Of a stretch of 64,000 nucleotides of DNA, positions 16,574 through 24,976 are shown piece by piece; within the stretch, counting starts at the first letter, position 1, and every line of letters starts with the position of its first letter. The position numbers were made by a program, and so were the translations under genes. Below the pieces are notes generated by a model. It was given only the letters and a program-made list of their open reading frames with translations, ran no database searches and had not been told where the DNA came from. Source of the DNA: Acrocarpospora corrugata (GTDB lineage Bacteria; Actinomycetota; Actinomycetes; Streptosporangiales; Streptosporangiaceae); contig NZ_BLAD01000054.1 in the NCBI RefSeq assembly GCF_009687845.1, forward strand, positions 59,483-123,482, written 5' to 3'.

Positions 16574-17764
16574 ATGTTCGGCAGACTGCGGGCCTGGAGG
16601 CGGGGGCATCGGGCGGTGGTGGACCTGGTGGCCATCGCGCCATTGGTGGTTTTCTGTCTGGTTACGGTGCCGGAGGCGGTCGGGGCTCCGCTTGTGGCGA
16701 CGAGTCTGCGGTTGAGTGTGCCGGCGGCGGTGGGGCTGTCGGTGGCGTTGCTGGGGCCGTTGGTTTGGCGGCGGAGTTATCCGCGTGCGGTGTTCGCGGT
16801 CGTGGCGGGGATCAGTCTGGGGCAGTGGCTGCTGGGGGTTGAGCCGTTGCCGGCGAATCTCGCGGTGCTGGTGGGGATGTATGGGGTCGCGGCGCGGTGT
16901 CCGGTGCAGTGGGCGCTGGGGGCGGGGGCGGTCGCGGAGTTCGGGACTTATCTGGCGTTGCGGGCTTGGAATGATCTGAGTCTGGAGGTGTTCGCGAACG
17001 CGTCGGTGTTCGTGGTGGCGATCTGGATGGCGGGGATCTACGCGAACATGCGGCGGCGGTTCGTGCTGGGGCTGGAGGAGCGGGCGGAGCGGGCCGAGCG
17101 GGAGCGGGATCAGCAGGCGTTGATCGCGACGGCGGCGGAGCGGGCGCGGATCGCGCGGGAGTTGCATGACGTGGTGGCGCACAACGTGAGCGTGATCGTG
17201 GTGCAGGCCGATGGGGCGGGGTTCGCGATCGACAACGATCCGGAGCAGGCGCGCCGGGCCGTACAGGCGATCTCGGCTACCGGGCGGCAGGCGTTGACCG
17301 AGATGCGGCGGCTGGTGGGGGTGCTGCGGGATGACACGGCGGCGGGTGAGGAGTATCAGCCGCAGCCGGGGTTGGGGCAGTTGGAGGAGCTTGTCCGGCA
17401 GGTACGCGTGTCGGGGTTGCCGGTGGACATGACGGTCGATGGTGATCTGTCGGGGTTGCCGGAGGGCGAGCAGTTGGTGATTTATCGGATTGTTCAGGAA
17501 GCACTCACCAATACCCTCAAGCACGGTGGGCCGGGGGCTCGGGCCGGGGTTCGGGTGGAGGCCGGTAGGCAGGAGATCGTGATCAGGGTGATGGATGACG
17601 GGCGTGGCGCGGCGGCTCGGGTGAGCGAAGGGGGGCACGGGCTGATCGGGATGCGGGAACGGGTCACGATGTATGGCGGGACCATGGACGCGGCTCCCCG
17701 TACCGGGGGCGGGTTCCTGGTGGTGGCGCGGCTGCCGGCGGGCCTGCGCGAGGGGGCGGCGTGA
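16574..17764 (+). CDS. NarL-type sensor histidine kinase
   Basis: This 396-residue kinase has about four to five membrane segments in residues 15-160, a linker coiled coil (EERAERAERERDQQ), the HisKA_3 phosphoacceptor His198 in ARELHDVVAHNVSVIVVQA, and an HATPase domain with QEALTNTLKH and DDGRG. There is no large extracellular sensor domain, so it probably senses within or near the membrane. Its stop overlaps the start of the response regulator. The pair stands just upstream of an ABC exporter and probably controls it, the usual arrangement for sensing of cell-wall-active compounds. Confidence 0.93.
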   Translation: MFGRLRAWRRGHRAVVDLVAIAPLVVFCLVTVPEAVGAPLVATSLRLSVPAAVGLSVALLGPLVWRRSYPRAVFAVVAGISLGQWLLGVEPLPANLAVLVGMYGVAARCPVQWALGAGAVAEFGTYLALRAWNDLSLEVFANASVFVVAIWMAGIYANMRRRFVLGLEERAERAERERDQQALIATAAERARIARELHDVVAHNVSVIVVQADGAGFAIDNDPEQARRAVQAISATGRQALTEMRRLVGVLRDDTAAGEEYQPQPGLGQLEELVRQVRVSGLPVDMTVDGDLSGLPEGEQLVIYRIVQEALTNTLKHGGPGARAGVRVEAGRQEIVIRVMDDGRGAAARVSEGGHGLIGMRERVTMYGGTMDAAPRTGGGFLVVARLPAGLREGAA

Positions 17765-18423
17765 TCCGGGTGGTGCTGGTGGACGATCAGCAGCTGGTCC
17801 GGACCGGGTTCCGGATGGTGCTGGGAGCGCAGCCGGACATCGAGATCGTCGCCGAGGCGGCCGACGGGGCCGAGGCGGTGGCGGCGTTGCGTGGAATCAG
17901 GGCGGATGTCGTGCTGATGGATGTGCGGATGCCTCGAATGGATGGGGTTGAGGCGACGCGGTTGATTCTCGCCGAACCGGATGCGCCGAAGGTGTTGATT
18001 CTCACCACGTTCGACTTGGATGAATATGCTTTCGCGGCTATTCGAGCGGGGGCGTCCGGATTTCTGCTGAAGGATGTGCCGCCCGCTGATCTGCTGAGCG
18101 CGATCCGGTCGGTGCATGTGGGGGATGCCGTCGTGGCGCCCAGCACGACCCGGCGGCTGCTCGATCTCGTCACCGCGTACCTGCCGAGTGAGAGCAGGCC
18201 GGTGGGCAATTTGAACGTGCTGACGGCGCGGGAACGCGAAGTGCTGCTGCATGTGGCGCGCGGGCTGTCGAATATGGAGATAGCCGCTCAGTTGCACCTG
18301 GCCGAGGCCACGGTGAAAACGCATCTGGGCCGCATCCTGGCCAAACTCGAACTGCGGGACCGAGCCCAGGCCGTCGTGTACGCCTACGAGAGCGGCCTGA
18401 TCTCCAGTCGGCCGAAAGGGTGA
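17761..18423 (+). CDS. NarL/FixJ-family response regulator
   Basis: This 220-residue regulator has a receiver domain with phosphoacceptor Asp54 (VVLMDVRMPRMDG), conserved Thr in LTTF and Lys in FLLKDVPP. A C-terminal LuxR-type helix-turn-helix follows (LTAREREVLLHVARGLSNMEIA, then TVKTHLGRILAKL). GTG 17761 overlaps the kinase stop codon. A likely target is the ABC transporter operon 115 bp downstream, whose upstream region holds an inverted repeat. Confidence 0.95.
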   Translation: MIRVVLVDDQQLVRTGFRMVLGAQPDIEIVAEAADGAEAVAALRGIRADVVLMDVRMPRMDGVEATRLILAEPDAPKVLILTTFDLDEYAFAAIRAGASGFLLKDVPPADLLSAIRSVHVGDAVVAPSTTRRLLDLVTAYLPSESRPVGNLNVLTAREREVLLHVARGLSNMEIAAQLHLAEATVKTHLGRILAKLELRDRAQAVVYAYESGLISSRPKG

Positions 18424-18486
18424 GCCCGCGCTACCTCAGGAGTCGCACCACGCCTGGCCGAAGGCTCCCGGAGGACCAGCCCGAGC

Positions 18487-18509
18487 CCATTCCGAGGGCC
18501 GAGGAATGG
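18487..18509. promoter_or_regulatory. inverted repeat before the ABC operon
   Basis: CCATTCC (18487-18493) and GGAATGG (18503-18509) are perfect inverted 7-mers separated by 9 bp, so the arm centres are 16 bp apart. They lie about 30 bp before the ATPase start codon. The position fits an operator for the adjacent LuxR-type response regulator. Confidence 0.45.
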
Positions 18510-18537
18510 CCGCGAATCCGGCCCTAGCGTTGACCTC

Positions 18538-19281
18538 ATGACCATTACCACCGAGGTCCGGCACGCCGTCGTAGCCAAGGGACTCGCCAAGATATACGGC
18601 CAGGGCGACGCGGCGGTGCACGCCCTGCGCGGGGTCGACGTGAGCTTCGCCACGGGGGCGTTCACGGCGATCATGGGCCCGTCCGGATCGGGGAAGTCCA
18701 CGCTCATGCACTGCCTCGCGGGGCTCGACACGGTGACCGAGGGCAGCGTGGCCATCGGCGACGTCGAGATCACCCGCCTGTCCGACAAGCAGCTGACGCT
18801 GCTGCGCCGGGAGCGCGTGGGTTTCGTGTTCCAGGCTTTCAACCTGCTGCCCACCCTGACCGCCGAGCAGAACATCCGGCTGCCGCTGGAGATCGCCGGA
18901 CGCCAGGCCGACCAGGTGCTGTTCGACCGGGTGATCGACACGGTCGGGCTGCGCGACCGGCTCTCGCACCGGCCGAGCGAACTGTCCGGCGGGCAGCAGC
19001 AGCGCGTCGCCGTCGCGCGGGCGCTGATCAGCAAGCCAAATGTGATCTTCGCCGACGAGCCGATCGGCAACCTGGACTCCCGCAGCGGCGCGGAGGTGCT
19101 GGCCTTCCTCCGTCACTCGGTCCGCGAACTCGGCCAGACCATCGTCATGGTCACCCACGACCCCGGCGCCGCATCGTACGCCGACCGGGTCGTCTTCCTC
19201 CGGGACGGCCTGCTGGTCAGTGAGCTGACCGACCCCACGCCGCAGACCGTGCTGGACATGCTGCTGAAGCTGGAGGCCTGA
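18538..19281 (+). CDS. ABC transporter ATPase (MacB/LolD type)
   Basis: This 247-residue ATPase has Walker A GPSGSGKST near residue 48, the Q-loop VFQAFNLLPTLTAEQN, signature LSGGQQQRVAVARAL, Walker B VIFADEP and the His switch VTHD. It powers the FtsX-like permease encoded 3 bp downstream. Such pairs export antibiotics, lipids or peptides by mechanotransmission. ATG 18538 has no clear ribosome-binding site; TAGCGT lies 15 bp upstream and a short-leader transcript is possible. Confidence 0.95.
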   Translation: MTITTEVRHAVVAKGLAKIYGQGDAAVHALRGVDVSFATGAFTAIMGPSGSGKSTLMHCLAGLDTVTEGSVAIGDVEITRLSDKQLTLLRRERVGFVFQAFNLLPTLTAEQNIRLPLEIAGRQADQVLFDRVIDTVGLRDRLSHRPSELSGGQQQRVAVARALISKPNVIFADEPIGNLDSRSGAEVLAFLRHSVRELGQTIVMVTHDPGAASYADRVVFLRDGLLVSELTDPTPQTVLDMLLKLEA

Positions 19282-19284
19282 CCG

Positions 19285-21822
19285 GTGCTCAGAACCACCC
19301 TGGCCGGGCTGCGAGCCCACAAACTCCGGCTGCTGCTCACCTCGCTGGCGATCACCCTCGGCGTCGGCTTCATCGCCGGCACCTTCGTGCTCACCGACAC
19401 GATCGAGGTCGGCTTCCGGCAGAAGTTCACCGCCGACGCGGCCAAGATCAGCGTCGCGGTCTTCCCGAAAGCAGAGCAGAACGCCCAGGAACTCCCCTTC
19501 ATCCCGGCGGAAACCCTGACCAAGATCAGGGCGGTCCCCGGGGTCACCGACGCCCAGGGCCTGGTCAGCGGCCCGACCCCGCTGCTCGGCAAGGACGGCA
19601 AGGCGGCGGGCAACTTCCCGACGACCGGTCTCTCGGTCCCCTCAGGGCCGCTCAATCGCGTCGTCCTGACCAGCGGCGTCGCCCCCGCGAAGCCGACCGA
19701 CGCCATCATGGACGACAACACCGCCCAGACCAGGCAGTTCGCCATCGGCGCCACCATCACCGTGCTCGACGCGAAGGGCGCCAAGAACGACTTCACCCTG
19801 GTCGGGCTCTTCGACACCGGCGTGGACCAGCAGCTCGGCTACACCGGCGCGATCGGCTACACCACCGACACCGCCCAGCGCATGATCGACGCCAAGGGCT
19901 TCCGCGAGGTCGACGTCGCGGGCGCGGACGGCGCTGACCCGGCCCAGCTGCGCGACGCGGTGGCCGCGGCCATCGGAGCGGGCTACGAGGTCAAGACCGG
20001 CAGCGAGTACGCCGACGAGCTCGCCCTCCAGAGCAACGTCGACACCGGCTACCTCACCCTGATGCTGCTGCTGTTCGGCGTGATCGCGATGTTCGTGGCC
20101 GCGCTGGTGATCTACAACACGTTCAACATCCTGGTCGCCCAGCGCACCCGCGAGATGGCGCTGCTGCGCTGCATCGGCGCGACCCGCGCCCAGATCTTCG
20201 GCTCGATCCTGCTCGAATCCGTCGTGGTGGCCGTGCTCTCCTCCGGCCTGGGCCTGCTGCTCGGCCTCGGCCTGGGCGCGGGCGCGATGGCCGCTCTGGG
20301 CGTGCTGGACGCCCCCGTCCCGGTCGGCGCGGCGATCGCCCTCACGCCCCGGACGATCATCCTCGCGGTGGTGATCGGCCTGGTCGTCACGGTCGGCGCC
20401 GCCCTGCTCCCGGCCCGCGCCGCCACCCGGGTCGCCCCTATCGCGGCGCTCCGCTCCCAGGTCGAGGAGCAGACCTTCAAAGCCGGTCTGGTACGGACCG
20501 TCTTCGCCACCCTCTTCCTCCTGGCGGGCACCGGCCTGACCGTGGCCGGCGTGACGACCGGCGGCAGCCAGGAGTCGCTGATCATCATCATGGCCGGCGG
20601 CGGGGTCTTCTTCCTCGGCGTGCTCGTCATCAGCCCGGTCCTGATGCGCCCGCTCGCGTCGTTCGTCGGCTGGCTCCCCAGGCGGCTGTTCGGCGTCCCC
20701 GGCAAGCTCTCCGTCGACAACGCCCGCCGCAACCCGAAGCGGGCGGCGACCACGACCGTGGCCCTGACCATCGGCGTCACCCTGATGACGCTGATCTCGG
20801 TGATCACGGCCACCACCCGGGCCACGGTCAAGGCCCAGCTGGACGCGCAGTTCCCGGTCGACTACATGATCTCCGACCAGCGTGGCGGCGACTCGCTCGT
20901 TCCGCGCGCGCTGGCCGACCAGCTGCGGCAGCGCCCCGAGGTCGGTTCGGTGATCGAGATGCGGCGCGCGGACGCCCGGCTGGCCGGCCCCGACGCGGCC
21001 CTCGACACCAGCCGCTACCAGGTGGGAAATTTCCCGATCGCGCCGGATTTCCGGCCGCAGGCGACCACGGGCTCGTTCGGCGACCTCGTCGCCGGCACCG
21101 CGGCCCTGAACGACGACGTCTCCCGCGACCTGGGCCGCAAGGTGGGCGACACGCTCCAGCTGACCACCAAGGAAGCCGGACCGGTCACCTTGAAGATCGT
21201 CGCGACCTTCGACCGGGAGAGCACCGACCAGGCGCCGATCACCCTGCCGGACGCGGACTTCGAGCGCTATTTCGGCCGGCTCGACAACGCCGGCGTCTAC
21301 GTGAACGCGAAGGACGGGGTCGCCTCCGACGTGGCCCGCCGGGCGGTGGAGGCGGTCGCGCAGCCGTACCCCACGGCGCTGGTGGTCAGCGCGACCGAGC
21401 TCCGCGGCGAGTTCGACGACGCCCTGGACATGATGCTGATGATCTTCGGGGGGCTGCTGGGCCTGGCGATCCTGATCTCCATCCTCGGCATCGCCAACAC
21501 CCTGTCCTTGTCCGTGCATGAACGCACCCACGAATCCGCTTTGCTCCGCGCCCTCGGCCTGACCCGCCCGCAGCTGCGCCACATGCTCTCCCTGGAGGCC
21601 CTCCTGCTGGGGCTCATCGGCGCGCTGATCGGCATCACGCTGGGCACGGTCTTCGGCTGGGCCGCGATGCAGACCTTCCCGTTCGAGGTTCTGTTCCGCG
21701 CCCCGGTCGACCAGATCCTCGTCTTCCTGGTCCTCTCCGGCCTGGCCGGGGTACTGGCCGCCCTGCTCCCCGCCCGCCGCGCGTCCCGCGCCTCCATCGT
21801 GGACGCCCTCGCCAGCACCTGA
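19285..21822 (+). CDS. FtsX/MacB-like ABC transporter permease
   Basis: This 845-residue protein consists of two repeated halves. An N-terminal membrane helix (about 17-38) is followed by an extracytoplasmic domain (about 40-255), three helices (about 258-375), a middle pair of helices (about 400-455), a second helix plus extracytoplasmic domain (about 490-710) and three final helices (about 715-840). Each half has the FtsX core (NTFNILVAQRTREMALLRCIGATR and NTLSLSVHERTHESALLRAL). It lacks a fused ATPase and works with the preceding gene. The start is GTG 19285. A GC-rich hairpin ends the operon. Confidence 0.92.
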   Translation: MLRTTLAGLRAHKLRLLLTSLAITLGVGFIAGTFVLTDTIEVGFRQKFTADAAKISVAVFPKAEQNAQELPFIPAETLTKIRAVPGVTDAQGLVSGPTPLLGKDGKAAGNFPTTGLSVPSGPLNRVVLTSGVAPAKPTDAIMDDNTAQTRQFAIGATITVLDAKGAKNDFTLVGLFDTGVDQQLGYTGAIGYTTDTAQRMIDAKGFREVDVAGADGADPAQLRDAVAAAIGAGYEVKTGSEYADELALQSNVDTGYLTLMLLLFGVIAMFVAALVIYNTFNILVAQRTREMALLRCIGATRAQIFGSILLESVVVAVLSSGLGLLLGLGLGAGAMAALGVLDAPVPVGAAIALTPRTIILAVVIGLVVTVGAALLPARAATRVAPIAALRSQVEEQTFKAGLVRTVFATLFLLAGTGLTVAGVTTGGSQESLIIIMAGGGVFFLGVLVISPVLMRPLASFVGWLPRRLFGVPGKLSVDNARRNPKRAATTTVALTIGVTLMTLISVITATTRATVKAQLDAQFPVDYMISDQRGGDSLVPRALADQLRQRPEVGSVIEMRRADARLAGPDAALDTSRYQVGNFPIAPDFRPQATTGSFGDLVAGTAALNDDVSRDLGRKVGDTLQLTTKEAGPVTLKIVATFDRESTDQAPITLPDADFERYFGRLDNAGVYVNAKDGVASDVARRAVEAVAQPYPTALVVSATELRGEFDDALDMMLMIFGGLLGLAILISILGIANTLSLSVHERTHESALLRALGLTRPQLRHMLSLEALLLGLIGALIGITLGTVFGWAAMQTFPFEVLFRAPVDQILVFLVLSGLAGVLAALLPARRASRASIVDALAST

Positions 21823-21833
21823 CCGACCCATTC

Positions 21834-21866
21834 GCGCCCGCTCCCGGACACCCGGGGAGCGGGCGC
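21834..21866 (+). terminator. GC-rich terminator-like hairpin after the ABC operon
   Basis: GCGCCCGCTCCC (21834-21845) pairs perfectly with GGGAGCGGGCGC (21855-21866). There is no good T tract, so efficiency is uncertain. Confidence 0.55.
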
Positions 21867-21949
21867 TCGTCATGTGGTCGGCAAACACAGGCTGTTCTGA
21901 GGATTCTTACCGGGAGTGAGTGGGGGGTGGTCCCTTAACCTTGGGAAGC

Positions 21950-22789
21950 ATGTTGGACGGGAGCATTGGGATCTTTGACAGCGGCGTCGGCGGGCTGACC
22001 GTGGCGCGGGCCATCATCGATCAGTTGCCGCATGAGTCGATCTTGTATGTGGCGGACACCGCGCGGCAGCCGTACGGGCCGAAGAGCATCGCGGAGGTCC
22101 GGGGCTACGCACTGGAGGTGATGGACCACCTGGTCGAGCATGAGGTGAAGATGCTGGTGATCGCCTGCAACAGCGCCAGCGCGGCCGTGCTGCGGGACGC
22201 GAGGGAGCGGTATGACGTGCCGGTGGTGGAGGTGATCCAGCCGGCCACCCGCCGAGCCGTGCGGGCGACCAGGAACGGGCGGGTCGGGGTGATCGGGACG
22301 CGGGCCACCATCGAGTCGATGGCCTACCACGACGCGTTCGCGGCGGCGCCGCACGTCGAACTGGTGGGGGTGGCCGCGCCGCGGCTGGTGGAGTTCGTCG
22401 AGCGGGGGGAGACCGACAGCGACGGGCTGATCGAGGCGGTGCGCGAGTATCTGACGCCGATCCTGGCGGAAGGCTGCGACACGCTCATCCTCGGCTGCAC
22501 CCACTATCCCCTCCTCATCGGAGCGATCTCCTACGTCGCGGGGGACGGCGTGACGCTCGTGTCGAGCGCCGAGGAGACCGCGAAGGACGTCTATCGCGTG
22601 TTGCACGACCGGGGGCTCAACCGACCGGCGGCGGTGCCGAAGCACCGGTTCCGCGCGACCGGCGATCCGGCTCCGTTCGCCCTGCTGGGACGGAGGTTCC
22701 TGGGGCCGGAGATCCAGGCAGTCGAAATGGCGGCAGTCGGCGACGTACCCGAAATCGTGGACGTCTCCGCGAATGGGAGGTCGGTGTGA
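21950..22789 (+). CDS. murI: glutamate racemase
   Basis: This 279-residue enzyme makes D-glutamate for peptidoglycan. It carries [15 protein letters not shown] at the N-terminus (Asp10), the catalytic Cys73 in IACNSAS and Cys183 in GCTHYPLL, the two-base pair of the family. ATG 21950 follows GGGAAG; the frame is open further upstream but ATG 21950 gives the family N-terminus. It overlaps the next gene by 4 bp (GTGA). The order murI, MBL hydrolase, rph, rdgB is a common actinobacterial arrangement. Confidence 0.96.
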   Translation: MLDGSIGIFDSGVGGLTVARAIIDQLPHESILYVADTARQPYGPKSIAEVRGYALEVMDHLVEHEVKMLVIACNSASAAVLRDARERYDVPVVEVIQPATRRAVRATRNGRVGVIGTRATIESMAYHDAFAAAPHVELVGVAAPRLVEFVERGETDSDGLIEAVREYLTPILAEGCDTLILGCTHYPLLIGAISYVAGDGVTLVSSAEETAKDVYRVLHDRGLNRPAAVPKHRFRATGDPAPFALLGRRFLGPEIQAVEMAAVGDVPEIVDVSANGRSV

Positions 22790-23538
22790 AGCTCACAATC
22801 GTCGGGTGCTCGGGCAGTTTCCCGGGGCCGGACAGCCCCGCGTCCTGCTATCTGTTCGAAGCGGAAGACTTCAGCCTGGTCGTCGACTTCGGCAACGGCG
22901 CGCTCGGCGCCCTGCAACGCCACGTCGGATTAGACCAGGTGGACGCCATCTGCCTGTCCCACCTGCACGGCGACCACTGCCTCGACCTCTGCCCCTACCA
23001 CGTCGTCCGCACCTACTCCCCCGACGGCCCGTTCCCGCGCCTGCCCGTGTACGCCCCCGCCGACGCCCCCATCCGCCTCAACCGCGCCTACGGTATGCCC
23101 GACGAACCCGCGCTCGAAACTGCGTTCGACTTCCATCCCCTCGCCCCGGGAACCCGCCAGATCGGCCCGTTCGAGGTCACCACCGCCCTGATGAACCATC
23201 CCGTGGAAACCTACGGATTCCGCATCTCCTGCGGCGGCCGCTCGGTCGCGTACTCCGGCGACACCGGCGAATCCGCGGAGCTGGTCCGGCTGGCCAGGGA
23301 CGCCGACATCCTGCTCTGCGAGGCGTCCTTCCCCGACCTCCCCGACCTCCCCGCTGACCTGCACCTCAACGGCCGTCAGGCGGCCGAGCACGCCGCCAAG
23401 GCCGAAGTGGACCGGCTGATCCTGACCCACCTCGTCCCCTGGCACGACCCCGTCCGCATCCTGTCCGACGCGTCGAACGCGGGCTTCACCGGCCGGATGG
23501 AGTTGGCCAGAAGCGGTGCGGTCTATGACCTAGGGTGA
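22786..23538 (+). CDS. MBL-fold metal-dependent hydrolase
   Basis: This 250-residue protein has the metallo-beta-lactamase metal motif HLHGDH at residues 59-64, further ligands in [11 protein letters not shown] and YSGDT, and a terminal THLVPWHDP. It resembles RNase Z/ElaC-like and cyclic-nucleotide-phosphodiesterase-like members. Position between murI and rph is conserved in actinobacteria, which may point to RNA processing, but the substrate is not known. It is translationally coupled to murI. Confidence 0.85.
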   Translation: MKLTIVGCSGSFPGPDSPASCYLFEAEDFSLVVDFGNGALGALQRHVGLDQVDAICLSHLHGDHCLDLCPYHVVRTYSPDGPFPRLPVYAPADAPIRLNRAYGMPDEPALETAFDFHPLAPGTRQIGPFEVTTALMNHPVETYGFRISCGGRSVAYSGDTGESAELVRLARDADILLCEASFPDLPDLPADLHLNGRQAAEHAAKAEVDRLILTHLVPWHDPVRILSDASNAGFTGRMELARSGAVYDLG

Positions 23539-23543
23539 AGCTC

Positions 23544-24260
23544 ATGGCTCGCTCTGATGGACGTTCTCCCGACCAGCTCCGGCCCGTCACGATCACCCGG
23601 AACTGGCTCGCCCACGCCGAAGGCTCGGTCCTCGTCGAGTTCGGCGGCACGAAGGTGCTCTGCGCCGCGACGGTGGAGAGCGGCGTGCCGCGCTGGCGCA
23701 AAGGCAGCGGCCTCGGCTGGGTGACGGCGGAGTATGCGATGCTGCCCCGCGCCACCAACACGCGCGGCGACCGCGAGTCGGTCCGGGGCAAGATCGGCGG
23801 CAGGACCCATGAGATCTCCCGCCTGATCGGCCGGTCGCTGCGCGCCTGCGTCGACTACAAGGCGCTCGGCGAGAACTCCATCATCCTGGACTGCGACGTG
23901 CTCCAGGCCGACGGCGGCACCCGCACGGCCGCGATCACCGGCGCCTACGTGGCGCTGGCCGACGCGGTCGGGTGGATGCGCAAGAAGCGCATGTGCCCCG
24001 GCGACCCGCTGGTCGACTCGGTCGCGGCCGTCTCGGTGGGGATCGTGGGCACCACGCCGCTGCTGGACCTCTGCTACGTCGAGGACGTGAAGGCGGAGAC
24101 CGACATGAACGTGGTCATGACCGGCAGGGGCGCGTTCGTCGAGGTGCAGGGCACCGCGGAGGGCGCCCCCTTCGACCGGAACATCCTGGACGAGCTGCTC
24201 GACCTGGCCGCGGCCGGCTGCGCCGAACTCACCGAACTCCAGAAAACCGTTTTGGCCTGA
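23544..24260 (+). CDS. rph: ribonuclease PH
   Basis: This 238-residue phosphorolytic exoribonuclease trims tRNA 3' ends. It has [13 protein letters not shown] at the N-terminus, [10 protein letters not shown] near 58, [14 protein letters not shown] near 85 and [18 protein letters not shown] near 115. ATG 23544 is preferred over in-frame GTG 23535 because it gives the usual MARSDGR start and an AGGGTG sequence sits upstream. Confidence 0.96.
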   Translation: MARSDGRSPDQLRPVTITRNWLAHAEGSVLVEFGGTKVLCAATVESGVPRWRKGSGLGWVTAEYAMLPRATNTRGDRESVRGKIGGRTHEISRLIGRSLRACVDYKALGENSIILDCDVLQADGGTRTAAITGAYVALADAVGWMRKKRMCPGDPLVDSVAAVSVGIVGTTPLLDLCYVEDVKAETDMNVVMTGRGAFVEVQGTAEGAPFDRNILDELLDLAAAGCAELTELQKTVLA

Positions 24261-24311
24261 GCGCGGCCGTAACCCACCATTGAGGTCGCGTCGGTTGGTT
24301 TAGGGGATGAA

Positions 24312-24917
24312 ATGACACGTCTGGTGCTGGCGACCCGCAACGCGGGCAAGATCGTCGAATTCCGCCGGATTCTCGAGGAAGCGCAGGTGCCCATCGATCT
24401 GGTGGGCCTGGAGGCGTTCCCCGAGATCGGCGAGGTGGCCGAAACCGGCCTCACCTTCGCGGAGAACGCGCTGCTCAAAGCGCACACCGTGGCCAAGGAA
24501 AGCGGCCTGCCCGCGATCGCCGACGACTCCGGCCTCTGCGTCGACGCCCTGAACGGCATGCCCGGCATCTTCTCGGCCCGCTGGTCCGGCTCCCACGGCG
24601 ACGACCAGGCCAACCTCAACCTGCTCCTGGCCCAGCTCACCGACGTCCCCGACGGCCGCCGCCAAGCCCATTTCACCTGTACGGCGGCGCTCGCGCTCCC
24701 GTCGGGCGAGGAGCGCACGGTCGACGGCATCATGCGCGGCACCCTGATCCGCGAGCCGCGCGGCGGCAACGGCTTCGGCTACGACCCGATCTTCGTCCCG
24801 GACGGCGAAACCCTCACCACGGGCGAACTGGCCGCCGCGGAGAAGGACGCCATCAGCCACCGGGGCAAGTCGTTCCGCGCCATGATTCCGGTAATCATCG
24901 AGGTCCTGGGCGGGTGA
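24312..24917 (+). CDS. rdgB: RdgB/HAM1 non-canonical purine NTP pyrophosphatase
   Basis: This 201-residue house-cleaning enzyme hydrolyses dITP and XTP. It shows LATRNAGKIVEF at the N-terminus, ADDSGLCVDALNGMPGIFSARW near residue 75, and GFGYDPIF near 153. Length is normal. It follows rph by 51 bp. Confidence 0.95.
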   Translation: MTRLVLATRNAGKIVEFRRILEEAQVPIDLVGLEAFPEIGEVAETGLTFAENALLKAHTVAKESGLPAIADDSGLCVDALNGMPGIFSARWSGSHGDDQANLNLLLAQLTDVPDGRRQAHFTCTAALALPSGEERTVDGIMRGTLIREPRGGNGFGYDPIFVPDGETLTTGELAAAEKDAISHRGKSFRAMIPVIIEVLGG

Positions 24918-24976
24918 GCCCGGCTCGTAACCCGCTCGTAAGATCTTCTGTCGCCCGGCGGGCGTAGGTTTCGGCT

